Shown here piece by piece: positions 49,670 to 61,710 of a DNA stretch of 64,000 bases; the stretch's first letter is position 1, and every line of letters starts with the position of its first letter. Under the pieces are notes generated by a model. It saw only the letters and a list, made by a program, of their open reading frames with translations. It was not told where the DNA came from and did not search any database. The position numbers and the translations under genes are program-made. This DNA comes from Filosporella fistucella. Taxonomy: Eukaryota; Ascomycota; Leotiomycetes; Helotiales. Where the stretch lies: positions 4,960,001 through 5,024,000 of the forward strand of contig JAQJZZ010000010.1 of NCBI GenBank assembly GCA_030077755.1. Direction: 5' to 3'.

Positions 49670-51730
49670 ATGGCGGATATCAAAACCATAAGGCCAACAT
49701 CTCTCTCTAACGAGAAAGATGTTCCTACCTACGACAGCCCAGCTAGCGAAGATGGAATCATCGTCGAGAACGCAGATGATTTGCAGCGGCGTCTCAGCGG
49801 GAGACAGATACAAATGATTACGATTGGTGGCTCGATTGGTACAGCGCTGTTTGTTAGTATTGGCTCTGGGCTGGTGCAAGGCGGGCCAGGGAGTCTACTT
49901 ATTGCGTTTACGCTGTATTGTTTCTTTCTAGCGGCGGTGAATAATTGTATGGCGGAGATGGCTGTGTTTATGCCGGTTAGTGCGTCGTTTGTGAGGATGG
50001 GGAGTAAGTGGGTTGATGAGGCTTTTGGGTTTATGCTTGGGTGGAATTTCTTCTTTTATGGTAAGTGCTTTCTCTTGTCAGGTAATTGGACATCTTGCTG
50101 ACTTTCTACAGAGGCCGTGTGAGTTTGAGAAATTGATGGCACTGGGAGTTACTGATAGTTTTAGATTGATTCCATGGGAAATCTCAGCTTTGAATTTGGT
50201 CCTGACTTTCTGGAGGGATGATATTCCTCTGGCTGCTGTATGTGCGGGTTGTATTGTTCTCTATGGGTAGGTCATATCTCTAGCGTGGTTATGGCTTATT
50301 TCTGACTTTCTGTAGTATCATCAATCTCTTTGCTGTTAAATGGTATGGCGAATCCGAGTTTTGGCTATCTTCTGGAAAACTACTCCTTATTATCATGTTG
50401 TTCTGCTTCACCTTCATCACAATGGTGGGAGGGAATCCAGCGCATGATGCTTATGGATTCAGGTATTGGAGAGAACCAGTAAGTCGTCGCATCTCCACCA
50501 TTTATAGTAAGGATGCTAACAACAGCTCAGGGCGCGTTCGCAGAATATGTAACTACAGGCTCCCTAGGACGATTCGAAGGTTTCTTAGCCGCTCTATGGA
50601 AAGCTGCGTATGCTCCCCTCCCTCATCTACTTGATCCCAACTCACCCCTCCTAGCTTCACAATCGTCGGCCCAGAATACATCGCCATGATGGCAGGTGAA
50701 GCCGCTCACCCACGCAAGAATTTAAAGCGAGCATTCAAAACCATCTACGCGCGATTCGCAATCTTCTTTATAGGCGGTGCTCTAGCAGTCGGAATCGTGA
50801 TCCCGTATAATGACGCTAAACTCATTGCTGCTCTCTCTGACTCTCAGGCTTCGGGAACAGCGGCTTCGAGTCCGTATGTGATTGCTATGCAGAATCTGGG
50901 TATTGGCGTCTTACCCCATCTTACGAATGCGTTGTTGGTGACGAGTATATTCTCAGCAGGGAATAGTTATGTGTATGTATCTCTCCTTTCCTTCTGAAAT
51001 ACAACTCATGTTTTACACACAAATTAACACAACAATAAAGCTACTGCGCCTCCCGCACCCTCTACGGTCTCGCGCTCGACGGGCACGCCCCAAAACCCCT
51101 CCGCAAATGCACCAAGAGAGGCGTTCCCATCTACTGTTTCTGCATCACCATGATCTTCCCCTTCCTCTCTTTCCTCGCTGTAGGAAGTTCCTCCCAACAA
51201 GTTATTACCTGGCTCGCCAATCTCACCGAAGCTGGACAGATTATAGATTATATCTGTATGTGTGTTATATACCTATTTTTCTATCGCGCGTTGAAGGTAC
51301 AAGGATATGATAGGAAGGATCTGCCATATGTAGGGTGGGCACAGCCATATTGTGCCTGGTTTGGATTGGGGACTATGATTTTTACAGTGTCTTGTTATGG
51401 ATATGCTACGTTTTTACCGGGGTGTAAGTCCCCCTTCCTCCCTTCCTCTTCCTTTCCCCTCCATCTAATATGCTCTAACAAATCACCACAGGGTGGGACC
51501 TGGGCACTTTCTTCTCCTACTACACTATGGTTTTCGTCTGTCCCATCCTCTACACCGGCTGGAAAATCATCAAAAGGTCTAAGGTTGTCAAAGCCGCGGA
51601 AGCGGACCTGGTGTGGGAGAGACCGGTTATAGATGCTTATGAGAGGGACACTTTGGAGCCGCACAGGACGTTCTGGGAGGAATGCAAGATTATGATGGGG
51701 TGGAAGAAGGGGGAGGGGAGAATGGAGTAG
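49670..51730 (+). CDS. Amino-acid permease (APC superfamily, YAT-type)
   Basis: Eight exons (49670..50060, 50112..50118, 50165..50266, 50316..50478, 50531..50607, 50655..50972, 51041..51423, 51492..51730) give 559 residues; every junction keeps frame. The N-terminal cytoplasmic tail leads into RRLSGRQIQMITIGGSIGTA, the TM1 signature of fungal amino-acid permeases. About 12 membrane helices follow, with IVGPEYIAMMAGEAAHPRKN and YCASRTLYGLALDGHAPK typical of the family. Exon 2 is a 7-nt microexon needed to read FFYEAVLIPWEISALN. YAT transporters import amino acids with protons at the plasma membrane; the substrate is not predictable. The last residues (WKKGEGRME) lie in a cytoplasmic tail. Confidence 0.9.
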
Positions 51731-52543
51731 TTAATTTGTGTTTTAGGGGAGGAGGAGATTTGGATCCCTGAGTTGAATGAATAGAGAATAAATGAATGAA
51801 TGAATGTCTTATCTATAACCTGATTCGAAGATTAGCAATATGGCGTAAGATCTGTGCTGATGTCTTTGATATGATACCATGTCTCAGATCTGATTTATGT
51901 TCTGCAGCAGCTGAAATGGCGGTTCTAGAAGGACCCTCGAATGTCTTAGCATATTTCTTTTTCTCCACTTACTTAAAACTTAATATTAAGTTATGCACTA
52001 CTGAGACAGGTATATTTATGCCTTTGTCTTACATTCTGGACGGTTCAGGGAGAGGATATCTGTCTACTTGATTTTTGTTCGTGCCAAGGGAGTTTGAAGT
52101 CACAATGTTAGAATGTCTTGACTTGCATTTTTTGAGTTGTGCAATAGGTGATTAGGTTGGAGGGCACGTTGATAGTGGGGGATAGACGATTGGTTATGAT
52201 ACTCGTGAACTTCTTTAGGACAAGGTGTTGGTGGTTGGAATGAAGTGAGGGTAGAGAGTAGTGCGTGGCGTATTTGGATATTGAAGTGAGTGTGCATTGT
52301 ATGGCGAGTCTAAAGCCACTTCTATTATTATCCCGAGCCTGTGCCTCGAGATGTGAAGTAATCATTAGGCAGGATGTGTTACTTGTAGAAGATAAGTTAG
52401 GGAAAGTGAGGAAGGATCGAAGCTGGGAAGGCATGGAAAGTGCGGAATCATGACCGAAATCATACAATTGTACACATACATCTAATTAATATAATGGTAT
52501 CCAACCCCCAAACAAAGTAAACACCCGCAGACTGTACAAATAA
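51731..52543. other. Convergent intergenic region
   Basis: Shared 3' flank of the permease (+) and the reductase (-), including an AATG simple repeat at 51790-51806. Short chance frames only. Confidence 0.5.
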
Positions 52544-53671
52544 TCACACAACCTCAATTACCAATTTGCCCACCCCTCCTTTCCCTACATAAACCTTCTG
52601 ACACGCAGCTCTCACCCCTCTAATATCCTCCAATTTCACCTTCTCCCCAACAACAGGCCTAACCTTCCCCTCTTCAACCCACCGCTTCAAGCGCTCCAAA
52701 TCCGTTCTCGTCCCCTCCATGAGCAAATACTCATATCCAACTCCCTTCCAGCTCACCATCCTATTATAGAACCAATCGATAACATTAAGCATCACCACCA
52801 AATACGACGGTATAGTTGGAGTCTCCCTCTTAAACTTGGAGCCATTTGGAACCGTACTTATACTCACAATCATGCCTCCCTTCTTCATGAGTGAAAGCTT
52901 GGAGATAGATTCTTTCTGTGTATCGAACATGAAATCGACTGTTCCTTTGCCGATAGCTGTAATTACGTCTTCGGTTCTGTAATCTACCATCTGATCGATT
53001 GTTCCTTCGCCGAGATACTGTTTTGCCAGTGGGATCTTTTGTGTAGAGAGTGTTGATATAACTTTGCCTGCGCCAAAGACATGTTTGGCTAATTGTACAG
53101 CGAAACCACCTGTCCCGCTCAATCCGCCTGCTACGTACACTGTCTTTCCTTTCAGGCCGCCTGGAAGTCTCTTTTCTGCGATGTCGAGGGCTTGTAGAGC
53201 TGTCATTGCAGCTAGGGGTATACTCGAGGCCTCAGCATATTCTAGATTCGAAGGCTTGATCGAAGTTGCGGATTCGACGGAGAGGCAGTACTGGGCTACG
53301 GAGCCTCGACATTCGGTTGGAGCACGGGAGTACACTTTATCGCCTGGTTTGAAAGCTGTTACGCCTGTACCTACGGCGACAACTTCGCCGGCCAAATCGT
53401 AGCCGATTTTGTAGGGGAATTGGGAATTGCCCATTAGTTTTCCGAGACTGAGGTGTGTCAGTGTTGGTTTTCTGGCAAAGAGGAGGGAAAAGCAATACCT
53501 TCCAGCTAGTTTTACATCGATTGGGTTGATAGAGCTGGCGTGGACTCGGATGAGAAGTTCATCTGGGCGAGTTATCGTTGGAACAGGGAGAGTCGCAAGT
53601 GCATATTCGCTGGGTTCGCAGTGTTTGTCCAGAGCTACAGCTCGCATTGTGCTTGGTATTTGGGAAGCCAT
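52544..53671 (-). CDS. MDR-superfamily zinc-independent alcohol dehydrogenase / quinone reductase
   Basis: Two exons (53499..53671 and 52544..53447) give 358 residues. NADPH-dependent medium-chain reductase of the quinone-oxidoreductase/enoyl-reductase kind. The N-terminal GroES-like domain has ELLIRVHASSINPIDVKLAG, then YKIGYDLAGEVVAVGTGVTA and FKPGDKVYSR. The Rossmann part has VYVAGGLSGTGGFAVQLAKH, with the glycine-rich nucleotide-binding turn. The 51-nt intron is in frame and stop-free, so the gene can also be read through as one exon (17 extra residues, including FARKPTLTHL); the spliced form restores the usual IDVKLAGSLGKLMG spacing. An upstream Met at 53701 (Thr/His-rich, in a TG repeat) is possible. 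Substrate unknown. Confidence 0.85.
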   Translation of the reverse strand: MASQIPSTMRAVALDKHCEPSEYALATLPVPTITRPDELLIRVHASSINPIDVKLAGRYCFSLLFARKPTLTHLSLGKLMGNSQFPYKIGYDLAGEVVAVGTGVTAFKPGDKVYSRAPTECRGSVAQYCLSVESATSIKPSNLEYAEASSIPLAAMTALQALDIAEKRLPGGLKGKTVYVAGGLSGTGGFAVQLAKHVFGAGKVISTLSTQKIPLAKQYLGEGTIDQMVDYRTEDVITAIGKGTVDFMFDTQKESISKLSLMKKGGMIVSISTVPNGSKFKRETPTIPSYLVVMLNVIDWFYNRMVSWKGVGYEYLLMEGTRTDLERLKRWVEEGKVRPVVGEKVKLEDIRGVRAACQKVYVGKGGVGKLVIEVV

Positions 53672-55457
53672 TGTGTGTGTGTGTGTTTTTGTGCTCTCCA
53701 ATTGTGGTCTGTTGACGATATGATATATATCTATCCGGAAAAGGCAGCGCGGGGCATGAGTTCGACCGCGTCGGAAACTTTCATGTCTCGGGCCGCGGTT
53801 GACTGGCTTAATTATGCAACTAAGTGCGAAAATTGGATTGTGATTCGATCAAAGAGACCGACGCTATGAAAAAGTTTAATAGAGATTACTTACCATTGCG
53901 TTGCGAAGGACATAGAAATACGGTAGAATCCGTCATGCTATGGACGACCAATTGAGTCGTGACGTAGATGGTGGTTTTGATGTTAGTGGGGCCACCATCA
54001 CGGTGACTTTTCGCTGCTTTTTGCATGATGTGGTATGATGATGCGGGGACAATCTGAGGGTATAGATGAATATTAGTAGGCAACCCTTTCCTTGGTACCA
54101 AACAGCAATTGGTAGTATTATAGAGAAGATGAATAATGAAATAGTAAGGAAGAAACGACGTAGAGAGTCGCATTGAGCGGAGGTGAGAACCTTATTTGAG
54201 CCATGCACGTGACTATGCAATTGCTTACAATTAATCGGACTGAATTCTATAATTTGCCTGATGCTTTCTATATGGGAATCATAATTGAGGATGTATCTCT
54301 GCGTCACGAACAGTAGAGCCCTGCATAGGCTTCATAGTCAAAATATTTGCATATTTAGCTACACACAAATGCCCTATGCTATATCATCTTTCATTGGTGA
54401 ATACTCGACTAAACGGTCTCTGCCTCTGAATAAAAAATCGTGCCCCTTACTTCATGCTTCGAAAGACTACATACTCATCTGTTCGTCGGCAAGCAATATG
54501 TCACAGAACTTTTGTGGCATTCGAGGACTTGGACCACTGGTCTGGCCCCCAAGTTACATTTTGGAGAGCTCGCTGAGGGGTTCGAACAACGGCACGTTGA
54601 ACAAGACCATATACTTCTCAATGTGCTTTATACGTCCTAGTGCTTGCACGCTTTAAGAAGGCAGACCTAGACTCCAAGTCCAAGTAAGCCTTACTGGTGC
54701 CTGAATGACCGCAAATGAAGAACGCTCTATCCACTTACCATGAACATAGCAGAAAGCTTCTCCGCCTAGAATAATTACACCAGACGGACGACGAGTCTCA
54801 GCTTCCCAGAGTTCCATGCCAAAGCTCGCACAGTTCCAAAGCTAGGGATCAAGTCTCGAGGACTCTTCGGTATCGGAAGAAAAAAGCATCACCGGTCAGC
54901 CTTACGGCTACATACATTTCTGTCCCACCCATCCTCATCATCCACTACCTGACATTTCTAGAAAGTCGGGTTTTCCCTCTCCATTATTCTGCTGTGCTCT
55001 CACATGTACAGTCTTACGGATTGTCGTTCTAGAGGTGGCGCATGGCGGTGAACGTTTTCTGTGGTGACGCTGATCCATGCTTGGAGTTTTGCCAGCAGCG
55101 AGAATGGTCAAATGTGGCGATGTGGTGAACCGGTGATGTAACAGATGTATCGTGCTGCAATATGTCTCCGCGAGTCTTCAGTCGATGGGAATGGGAGAGA
55201 GGGAGGAGGGGTAAGTAATGCAAGGCCTCGTTTGAATATGCCTATCGATACCAAACCGCGGCTGAAATTTTTTGACTTTTGAATTCTGGAGCATGGAAGA
55301 GTGTACCAATGTAAATTGCTGTAGCATGCCACAGTGCAGTTCTGTTCTCATGTCGTAAGTAGTTGACCGGACTTCAAAGTCAAGGTTTGAAGGGATGGCT
55401 AAATGAACGCAGATGACTAACATCTACTGTTCAGTGGTTCCATTGCATGCTTTGATA

Positions 55458-55481
55458 CAACCTACAAGCCCTTTTAATTGT
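55458..55481 (+). repeat. Left terminal inverted repeat
   Basis: 24 bp, exactly complementary to 55597-55620. Confidence 0.85.
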
Positions 55482-55596
55482 TACCCGAGTAAAAAAACGT
55501 CCAAATATTGACGGAAATCCGAGTGGTCTGACCAATCACCTGCTCAGATCTCCTCAACTTGCCTTGCAATTGGGCAATCTGGGGGGCGATGTCTGA

Positions 55597-55620
55597 CAAT
55601 TAAAAGGGCTTGTAGGTTGT
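55597..55620 (-). repeat. Right terminal inverted repeat
   Basis: 24 bp, exactly complementary to 55458-55481. Confidence 0.85.
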
Positions 55621-58600
55621 ATCTCATTTTCGGCAGCCGTCCAAATGCGTCATTTTCACATTCGGAAAACGGCCCAGAGATGTTTTTAGGTGTATTCTTT
55701 TAACTATCGGTTCTGTTGATCGGAAGATTAGAAAGAGCTGGATACGAACGACGAGCAATTAGCTTGAGATGAGGCTGTTGATCACAATGATCGCTATGCA
55801 TGGTTTAATCACGTGTTGGTGGCTCTGTCGGAGAATATATAATGCCCAGCACTTGGAGGAAACAGGGTTCAGAAGAGTTTGACCCCGACGGATAAAGTCC
55901 ATGGTCTTGGTTCCAAGATTTGAGATTGAAATTACTTTGCATTTTCCGAAGAGTTGGTTCTGAATTTGACAGCTGAGTTTGTGTGAGTTACCCGCTGACA
56001 CGAGGGATTTATCCAGATTGCAAAGGCGTTGTGCCTTGAATGCACATTACTGTACACCATCGTAAGCTATGGAATAACCCTCGACATCCTGAGCGGACAC
56101 GATGATTTCATTGCGGGCTGGCATTATTTTTAATAATAGTGATTTTCATAAGATGGTCCAACCATGATTGTGCATTTTGTCCCAACGGCCTAGGTGGCGT
56201 TCACCCAGCCAGTAACAGTCTTGTTCCTGAAATTAGTCAGGGGCCATAAGCACCTTCTTTGGTAAGTCAGCAACGGCTGAGCCCGTATGCCTGCAGAGTG
56301 GATCCTGCAGGATGCAAGTTGGCCCAGTCAGTGCGCTCAGTGGCAGTCAGGGCAACAAGTTGGCGTGTTTCGAGTTTCAACATCTTTCGAATCGTATGCT
56401 GACATGACATGCTGTTGTGTTGGTGATGGGTGTGCCGGTTGTGTGCTGTTCAATTTGTTGTCATCCTCAAATGCTGGATGATAAATTTGCGAATTGATGC
56501 ACGACACGAATAGAAGGATTCGACCATGTGTTCCTTTGCAGCATTTCGTCGCCCTGTTGTGAAGGAGGGGAGAAGGGTCAGTCAGGCAAGGTCAGCATCA
56601 GCACGGGTGGCTTTTACAGATCTTGGATGCGACTGCGAAGACTGTGGCATCAGATCCCTAAAGTGTGCCCTCGTTATGTACTTAATATCAGCTGCAGTCT
56701 ATCGTATGTATGGCGTTTTCAGTGCATCATGGAGGGATGTATAGGATAGGCACTTACTGAAGGGATAAAGAAAGATGGTCGACCAACAATATATTGGTCA
56801 TTCCGACCATCCCTTTGTCCACAACATAGCCATCATTCTTTATGCTATTGCCGCTGGTTTCATGAATGATTTACGTCCCCTTGCTACAACTTCCAGCTTT
56901 CAGATCTTCAATTGCCTTGTCCCGCAGGCCAAGTAGGAGTCCAGAAGACCCAAAGGACAGCCCAGACTCTTCAATCATATCCCCCACCAAATCGATAATC
57001 AATCTCAATTGCAGATTCAAACATCCTGAAAGAGAATATATCTCCAGGTACTAGTCCAGAAAGACCTGCCACGAACGTGCTGACGTTGCCAATCCCCCAC
57101 TCATCGTGATATCTTTAATGAGCTTCGACTGCCCAGCGTCCAGTGTTCAGTAATATCTGGGCCAATTCATCAGTCTTTCCCTTCGACCTCATTTATCTAG
57201 TCGCCTTTTGATCTCCGATCAGTCTGCGCCTGGAGATTATTTTCTTCGGCAGTGAGTGGAGTGAGGTTACGTGCTTGCAATCTCTCAGAGATTGGCGCTG
57301 AACCGAAATTAGCTCTCAGCAAAGGGTTCGATCTGGTGGCATCTTGCTGTGGCAGTGTGGCTTGGATTCTCCAGACTGCTCAGCACGACTCAGACTGACG
57401 GAAGGGCAAAAGAAAAGTCTGTGGCTCTCGATCAACCATTGTGAATCGGTCTCATCGAATTGTCATCCTATCCTGCATCATCAAATATCTGCGAAACAGG
57501 ATAGATAGGTGTTGTTATATGGATATATATCCGTGTTCATCTGATCTCCGACCGTCCAATCTTTCGCAGGAAGTTCATCCAACAAAAACCGCTCGTCTAC
57601 CCGTTGCCCCTTTTACCCCAAAATCACCCGTGGATACGCGATTTTCGGATTTCCAAGCTCTTGCCATCGCGCAAATAGGCTGGGCAGTTGAGATCACAGC
57701 AACAGTGCTGAAAAAGTCGAAGACTCTGGGCACTGGGCAACATTAGTGGATAACAGACGGAGAGGGAGTAATTCAGTGCCAAGGGACAAAAGAAGAGACG
57801 AATCAAGAGAAATTACAGAAATAGGAAGAGGTATTGAAGATTGAAGAGAGGGTGGTAGAGATCAATTAAGAAAGGAGAGAGGTATTGTAGATCGCGGTGT
57901 AGTCGACGTGGAAGAGGGAAACAAGAGAGCGAAGAACAACAGGATTAGTGAGTGAGAGAGGGAAACGAACAAGGAGACACAAGCGACACTGATACCAATA
58001 ATACGGGAGTACCAACACCAACACCATCACCAACAATAACAGCCCGGCCCAAATATCCTCAATACCCCTTTGTCGTTCATCTCATCTGTTCCCTTGCCAC
58101 CCTCCATCCTCCCACCGCTCCTGCCCACCCTGGTCTCGTACCTTGCAGCTTGGTCGTGCTTTCCGTCTTTGGTGCTTGGTCCATTCAGAACGCATTCCGG
58201 CCCTCACGCCCCTGCCTAATTGGGCGCTAACCGAGTCTCCGCGCCTCCATCTAATTTCGTTCCCTTACGCCAGCACCGCAGCCAAAGCGAGCCAGGGCAG
58301 CCCAGAGAGCCATTCTTGTTTTCTGCTCGACTGCTGCTCCACCTCTTCACTTTCGTTTGTGTTCGTTCTACCACCTCCACCACCATTTGAACAGGATCTG
58401 ATCCCCACCATCTTCCTCCTCCCTTCGAAGCATTCCCTCCAACTCTGAGAGTCTCGACTCTCTACCACATTCATTTGGAACAGCGCCTGCCTTAACTTCA
58501 AATTCAAACAAAATCCTTTTCTGAACTGAAGATCAATCCAAACGACGTTCCCACCAAATTCCAGAATACCTGCAATTTCCCCGGTCGAATCTTCAATTGT

Positions 58601-58941
58601 CCAAAGCGAACATTTCGATATTGTCCGGTCCCAAAGTCAATGTGAGTTTAACCCTTGTTGTCACGCGACGAAGAGAGTTTGTTTTCATCTGATGTTTGCG
58701 CTTCCTTCTGTAAATATTGATATGTTCCATCGCTTTGTCCACAGATGTCAGGAGATGGATGGGATATTCCAAACAACCCCCTTTGATCGGAATGCTAACC
58801 ACCCCTTTCTCCAGCTTCTCGACCGCGATCTTCGACTCCCCGATTACTTTCGTTGAACATACATTCACGAGCTAGAGAGTCTCCGAGAGACTTATTACAG
58901 TCTTTTAGCATATCGATACTGCAAGAATCCGCTTCTTCACA

Positions 58942-60326
58942 ATGAAGTTCGTTCAACTTGCGCTGGTCAGCGCAGCTACTCTCGCAGCAGCCCAACCCCA
59001 TAATCATGTTCATCACCATCAAGGAAAGCGTGGTTCCCCAATTCAAGGGCGCGATTCTGCGACCACAACCACCGTTGCCGGCCCCGTTGTCACTGTGTAC
59101 GAATTGAATGGACACACAATTTCATGGGAGGAGGTTCAACAAGGAATCAAAGATGGAATTTACATCCTTGTTGGAGAGACTCTCGCCACTGTAGCTTCCA
59201 CTACTTCGACCTCTACTAGCTCCTCATCGAGCCCAATTCCTACTTCCTCTGTAAAGGCTGCCCAATTTTTCGAGTCGAAGAGCAGTACCAGCACGACACC
59301 AACCTCAACCTACGTTCCACCAACTACTTCCGCTACTCCTACCCCTACTCCACAGCCCACCACCTCTTCTGCTGCCGCAGCATCCACTCAAGTTGATCTC
59401 AGCTCGTCCTCTAGCTCATCAAGCTCCTCTTCCAGCGGTAGTGGCGTGGACAGAGAATTCCCTAGCGGCGAGATTGACTGTTCTACCTTCCCATCTGCTT
59501 ATGGTGCAGTTGCTGCTAATTGGCTTGGACTTGATGGATGGACCGGTATTCAAAAGACCCCCAATTACAGCCTCGTTGACGCTGCCATCAGCTTCATTGA
59601 AACTGCTATTTCTGGAAGCAGCTGCACAGCCAACTCTTTCTGCTCTTACGCCTGCCCAGCCGGTTACCAAAAGTCCCAATGGCCAACTGCTCAAGGAAAC
59701 ACTGGTCAATCTATTGGAGGTCTTTACTGCAATTCCAACGGAAAGTTGGAACTCTCCCGATCTTCCTCCAAGAAGATCTGTACTTCTGGTGTCGGTGGTG
59801 TCAAGATCAAGAACAAGCTCTCAAAGAATGTTGCTATCTGCCGAACCGATTATCCTGGTACTGAATCAGAAACCATCGCACTTAACGCTGCCAGTGACTC
59901 CACCGTCGAAGTTACCTGCCCCAACTCCGCTGATTACTACACCTGGGAAGGATCCCACACCACTGCTCAATACTACATCAACCCATCTGGAGTTTCTGTT
60001 GAGAAGGGATGCCAATGGGGAACCGCTGGTACCAACATCGGTAACTGGGCTCCTGTCAACATGGGTGTTGGACAAGATACATATGGCATCAAGTACATCT
60101 CGCTCTTCCAAAATGCTCCCACCAACCCAACTGGTGTTCTCGACTTTAACATCAAGATTACCGGAGATGTCAGTGGTAGCTGTGCATACACTAATGGCAA
60201 ATTTTACAACAATGGGCAAGAATCACCAACTGGATGCACTGTAAGTAATTCGACTTGAATTTTGCAATTCCAACTAACCAATAATAGGTCGGTTCCACTG
60301 GTGATGTTCTCTTCGAATTCTCGTAG
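58942..60326 (+). CDS. SUN-family cell-wall protein (GH132, Sim1/Sun4/Psu1 type)
   Basis: Two exons (58942..60240 and 60288..60326) give 445 residues. Secreted wall protein of the SUN family, which acts in septation, separation and wall remodelling and is classed as glycoside hydrolase family 132. The signal peptide MKFVQLALVSAATLAAAQ is followed by a His-rich segment (PHNHVHHHQGKR) with a dibasic KR, a Kex2-like site. A Ser/Thr/Pro-rich linker spans about residues 78-150. The catalytic C-terminal domain starts near EFPSGEIDCSTFPSAYGAV and has GLYCNSNGKLELSRSS, the conserved CSYACPAGYQKSQWP and TNIGNWAPVNMGVGQ. The last 12 residues plus stop come from the small second exon. The 5.3-kb upstream region suggests extensive control of expression. 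Confidence 0.94.
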
Positions 60327-61710
60327 AGCATTCCGAGTTGTCAATTTCATACGTCGTCCCTTTAGTGTATAGTGAAAGCTCGCGCAACAAATGTTCGAGT
60401 TATGACCGTTACCTGTTCAACCTTACCTCCGAACGTTCTTTTATTGATATTTGGATCCCGTTATACTCGCAAATATCGAATGCCTGGTCGATCATCTCAA
60501 ACTGTTGAGTGTGCTTCCTCGCTCTTCGGTACATCGACACCCTTCGGACATCTTATTCTCCTTTGTATTCAATGTCGTTAATGTTTGTTAAACAATTGTA
60601 TGGTGGTGCGTTCGGTGTGTCTGCTTGCGCGCAATGCTCCAAGGGTTGTGAATAGGAGGAGATGTTTCTTTATGCCCGTTGAAGGCATGTGATGTTCTAA
60701 ACAGATGGGTGTTTTCGGATGGAGGACCGGATTCTTTCGATCGATGACACCTTGGTTAGCTTTGCGATTTTGCTCTGCGATATCTATATGGTTGTCAGAG
60801 GAGAATTGTCCTGGTGGTAACTCCAATCAGATGACCTTTTATCTCTTACGGCGCTTCGAAGCTGCAGGCATAAAGTATTTGGGTTTCGCTTGGAGATCCC
60901 ATCTCGAAGCGATATGACAGCGAAATATGATTGCTTGTGGATTGGCTGAAAGATATAGATCCTTATGGTCTTGTCAATTTTGGTAGTTAGTGGAGAGGAA
61001 AGGAAAGACATTCGATCTGTTGCATCCATAAGCTTTCCCTATCTGCAAGCACACAACGTTCCTGGTTTGACTTCTCTTGTACAAGATACCTACTTTCACT
61101 TTTGTTTCCGGGTTGTGAGATTTCACGAGCATAGCGATTTGAATTTACTTTGTTCAATTCGATTCGTGTACATACTTTTGAGATTGGTTTTATGGACTTG
61201 ATTGATTATGTATTGATTGGATAATGTGACTTGACGAGGCTGAGATGGACGAAACAGCCTTGTGGCGGTAGTCAGCTGCCGAGGATGATAAGAGAACGAG
61301 AATAAAGGTAAGACAACGTATGATTATGCAAAAGCAAAAGTAGGTGCATAATCTACAGTGATTAAATGCAATTGAATGGTTGAGAATTGAGTTTATATTT
61401 GGTTCCCTTGGTAGAGAAGTAGATCCGGTGTCGAACTCTTACCCCACAATAGCGTGGAGCCCGTCCCCGTCTCCACCTTCGGCAAAACATCAGACTACAT
61501 TTGAGCGGGATTGCGTCTTGTGATCTTCGAATTGCGAGAGACGTGCAGCTGCAGATACTATCTCAGACTCTACAGCCAGAACCAGCCTTGAACTTAACTC
61601 TCCACACTCTACAACCTATCGTCGCACTGGCAAATGAGCCCATCTTCAGCACCCTTGCCCAACCGTCCCTCCGTCCTTCCTCTCTCTAATCCCTACCTAC
61701 CTATTTAAAG
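60327..61710. other. Intergenic region (1.4 kb)
   Basis: SUN-family 3' flank and DUF202 promoter; the last 100 nt before the DUF202 start are C/T-rich. No gene seen. Confidence 0.5.

Larger units (their letters stand above)
55458..55620. mobile_element. MITE-like element, 163 bp
   Basis: Perfect 24-bp terminal inverted repeats at 55458-55481 and 55597-55620, beginning CAACCTACAAGCCC. Each side is flanked by TA (55456-55457 and 55621-55622), as expected for a Tc1/mariner-type insertion. The interior (115 bp) has no coding capacity. The match continues two bases beyond the TA on both sides (GA/TC), so 28-bp arms are possible and TA may be part of the arm. No other copy seen in this window. Confidence 0.65.
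53672..58941. other. Gene-poor region (5.3 kb) with MITE-like element
   Basis: No supportable gene. Small frames on both strands lack domains. It contains the MITE-like element at 55458-55620. About 57760-57990 is purine-rich on the plus strand and about 58010-58600 is C/T-rich, leading to the SUN-family gene; this probably holds its promoter and long leader. Confidence 0.5.

Noticed and set aside
59393..60244. 283-codon open frame on the plus strand inside the SUN-family gene
   Set aside because: It is the +1 frame of a GC-biased coding exon; the main frame has the signal peptide and full SUN domain.
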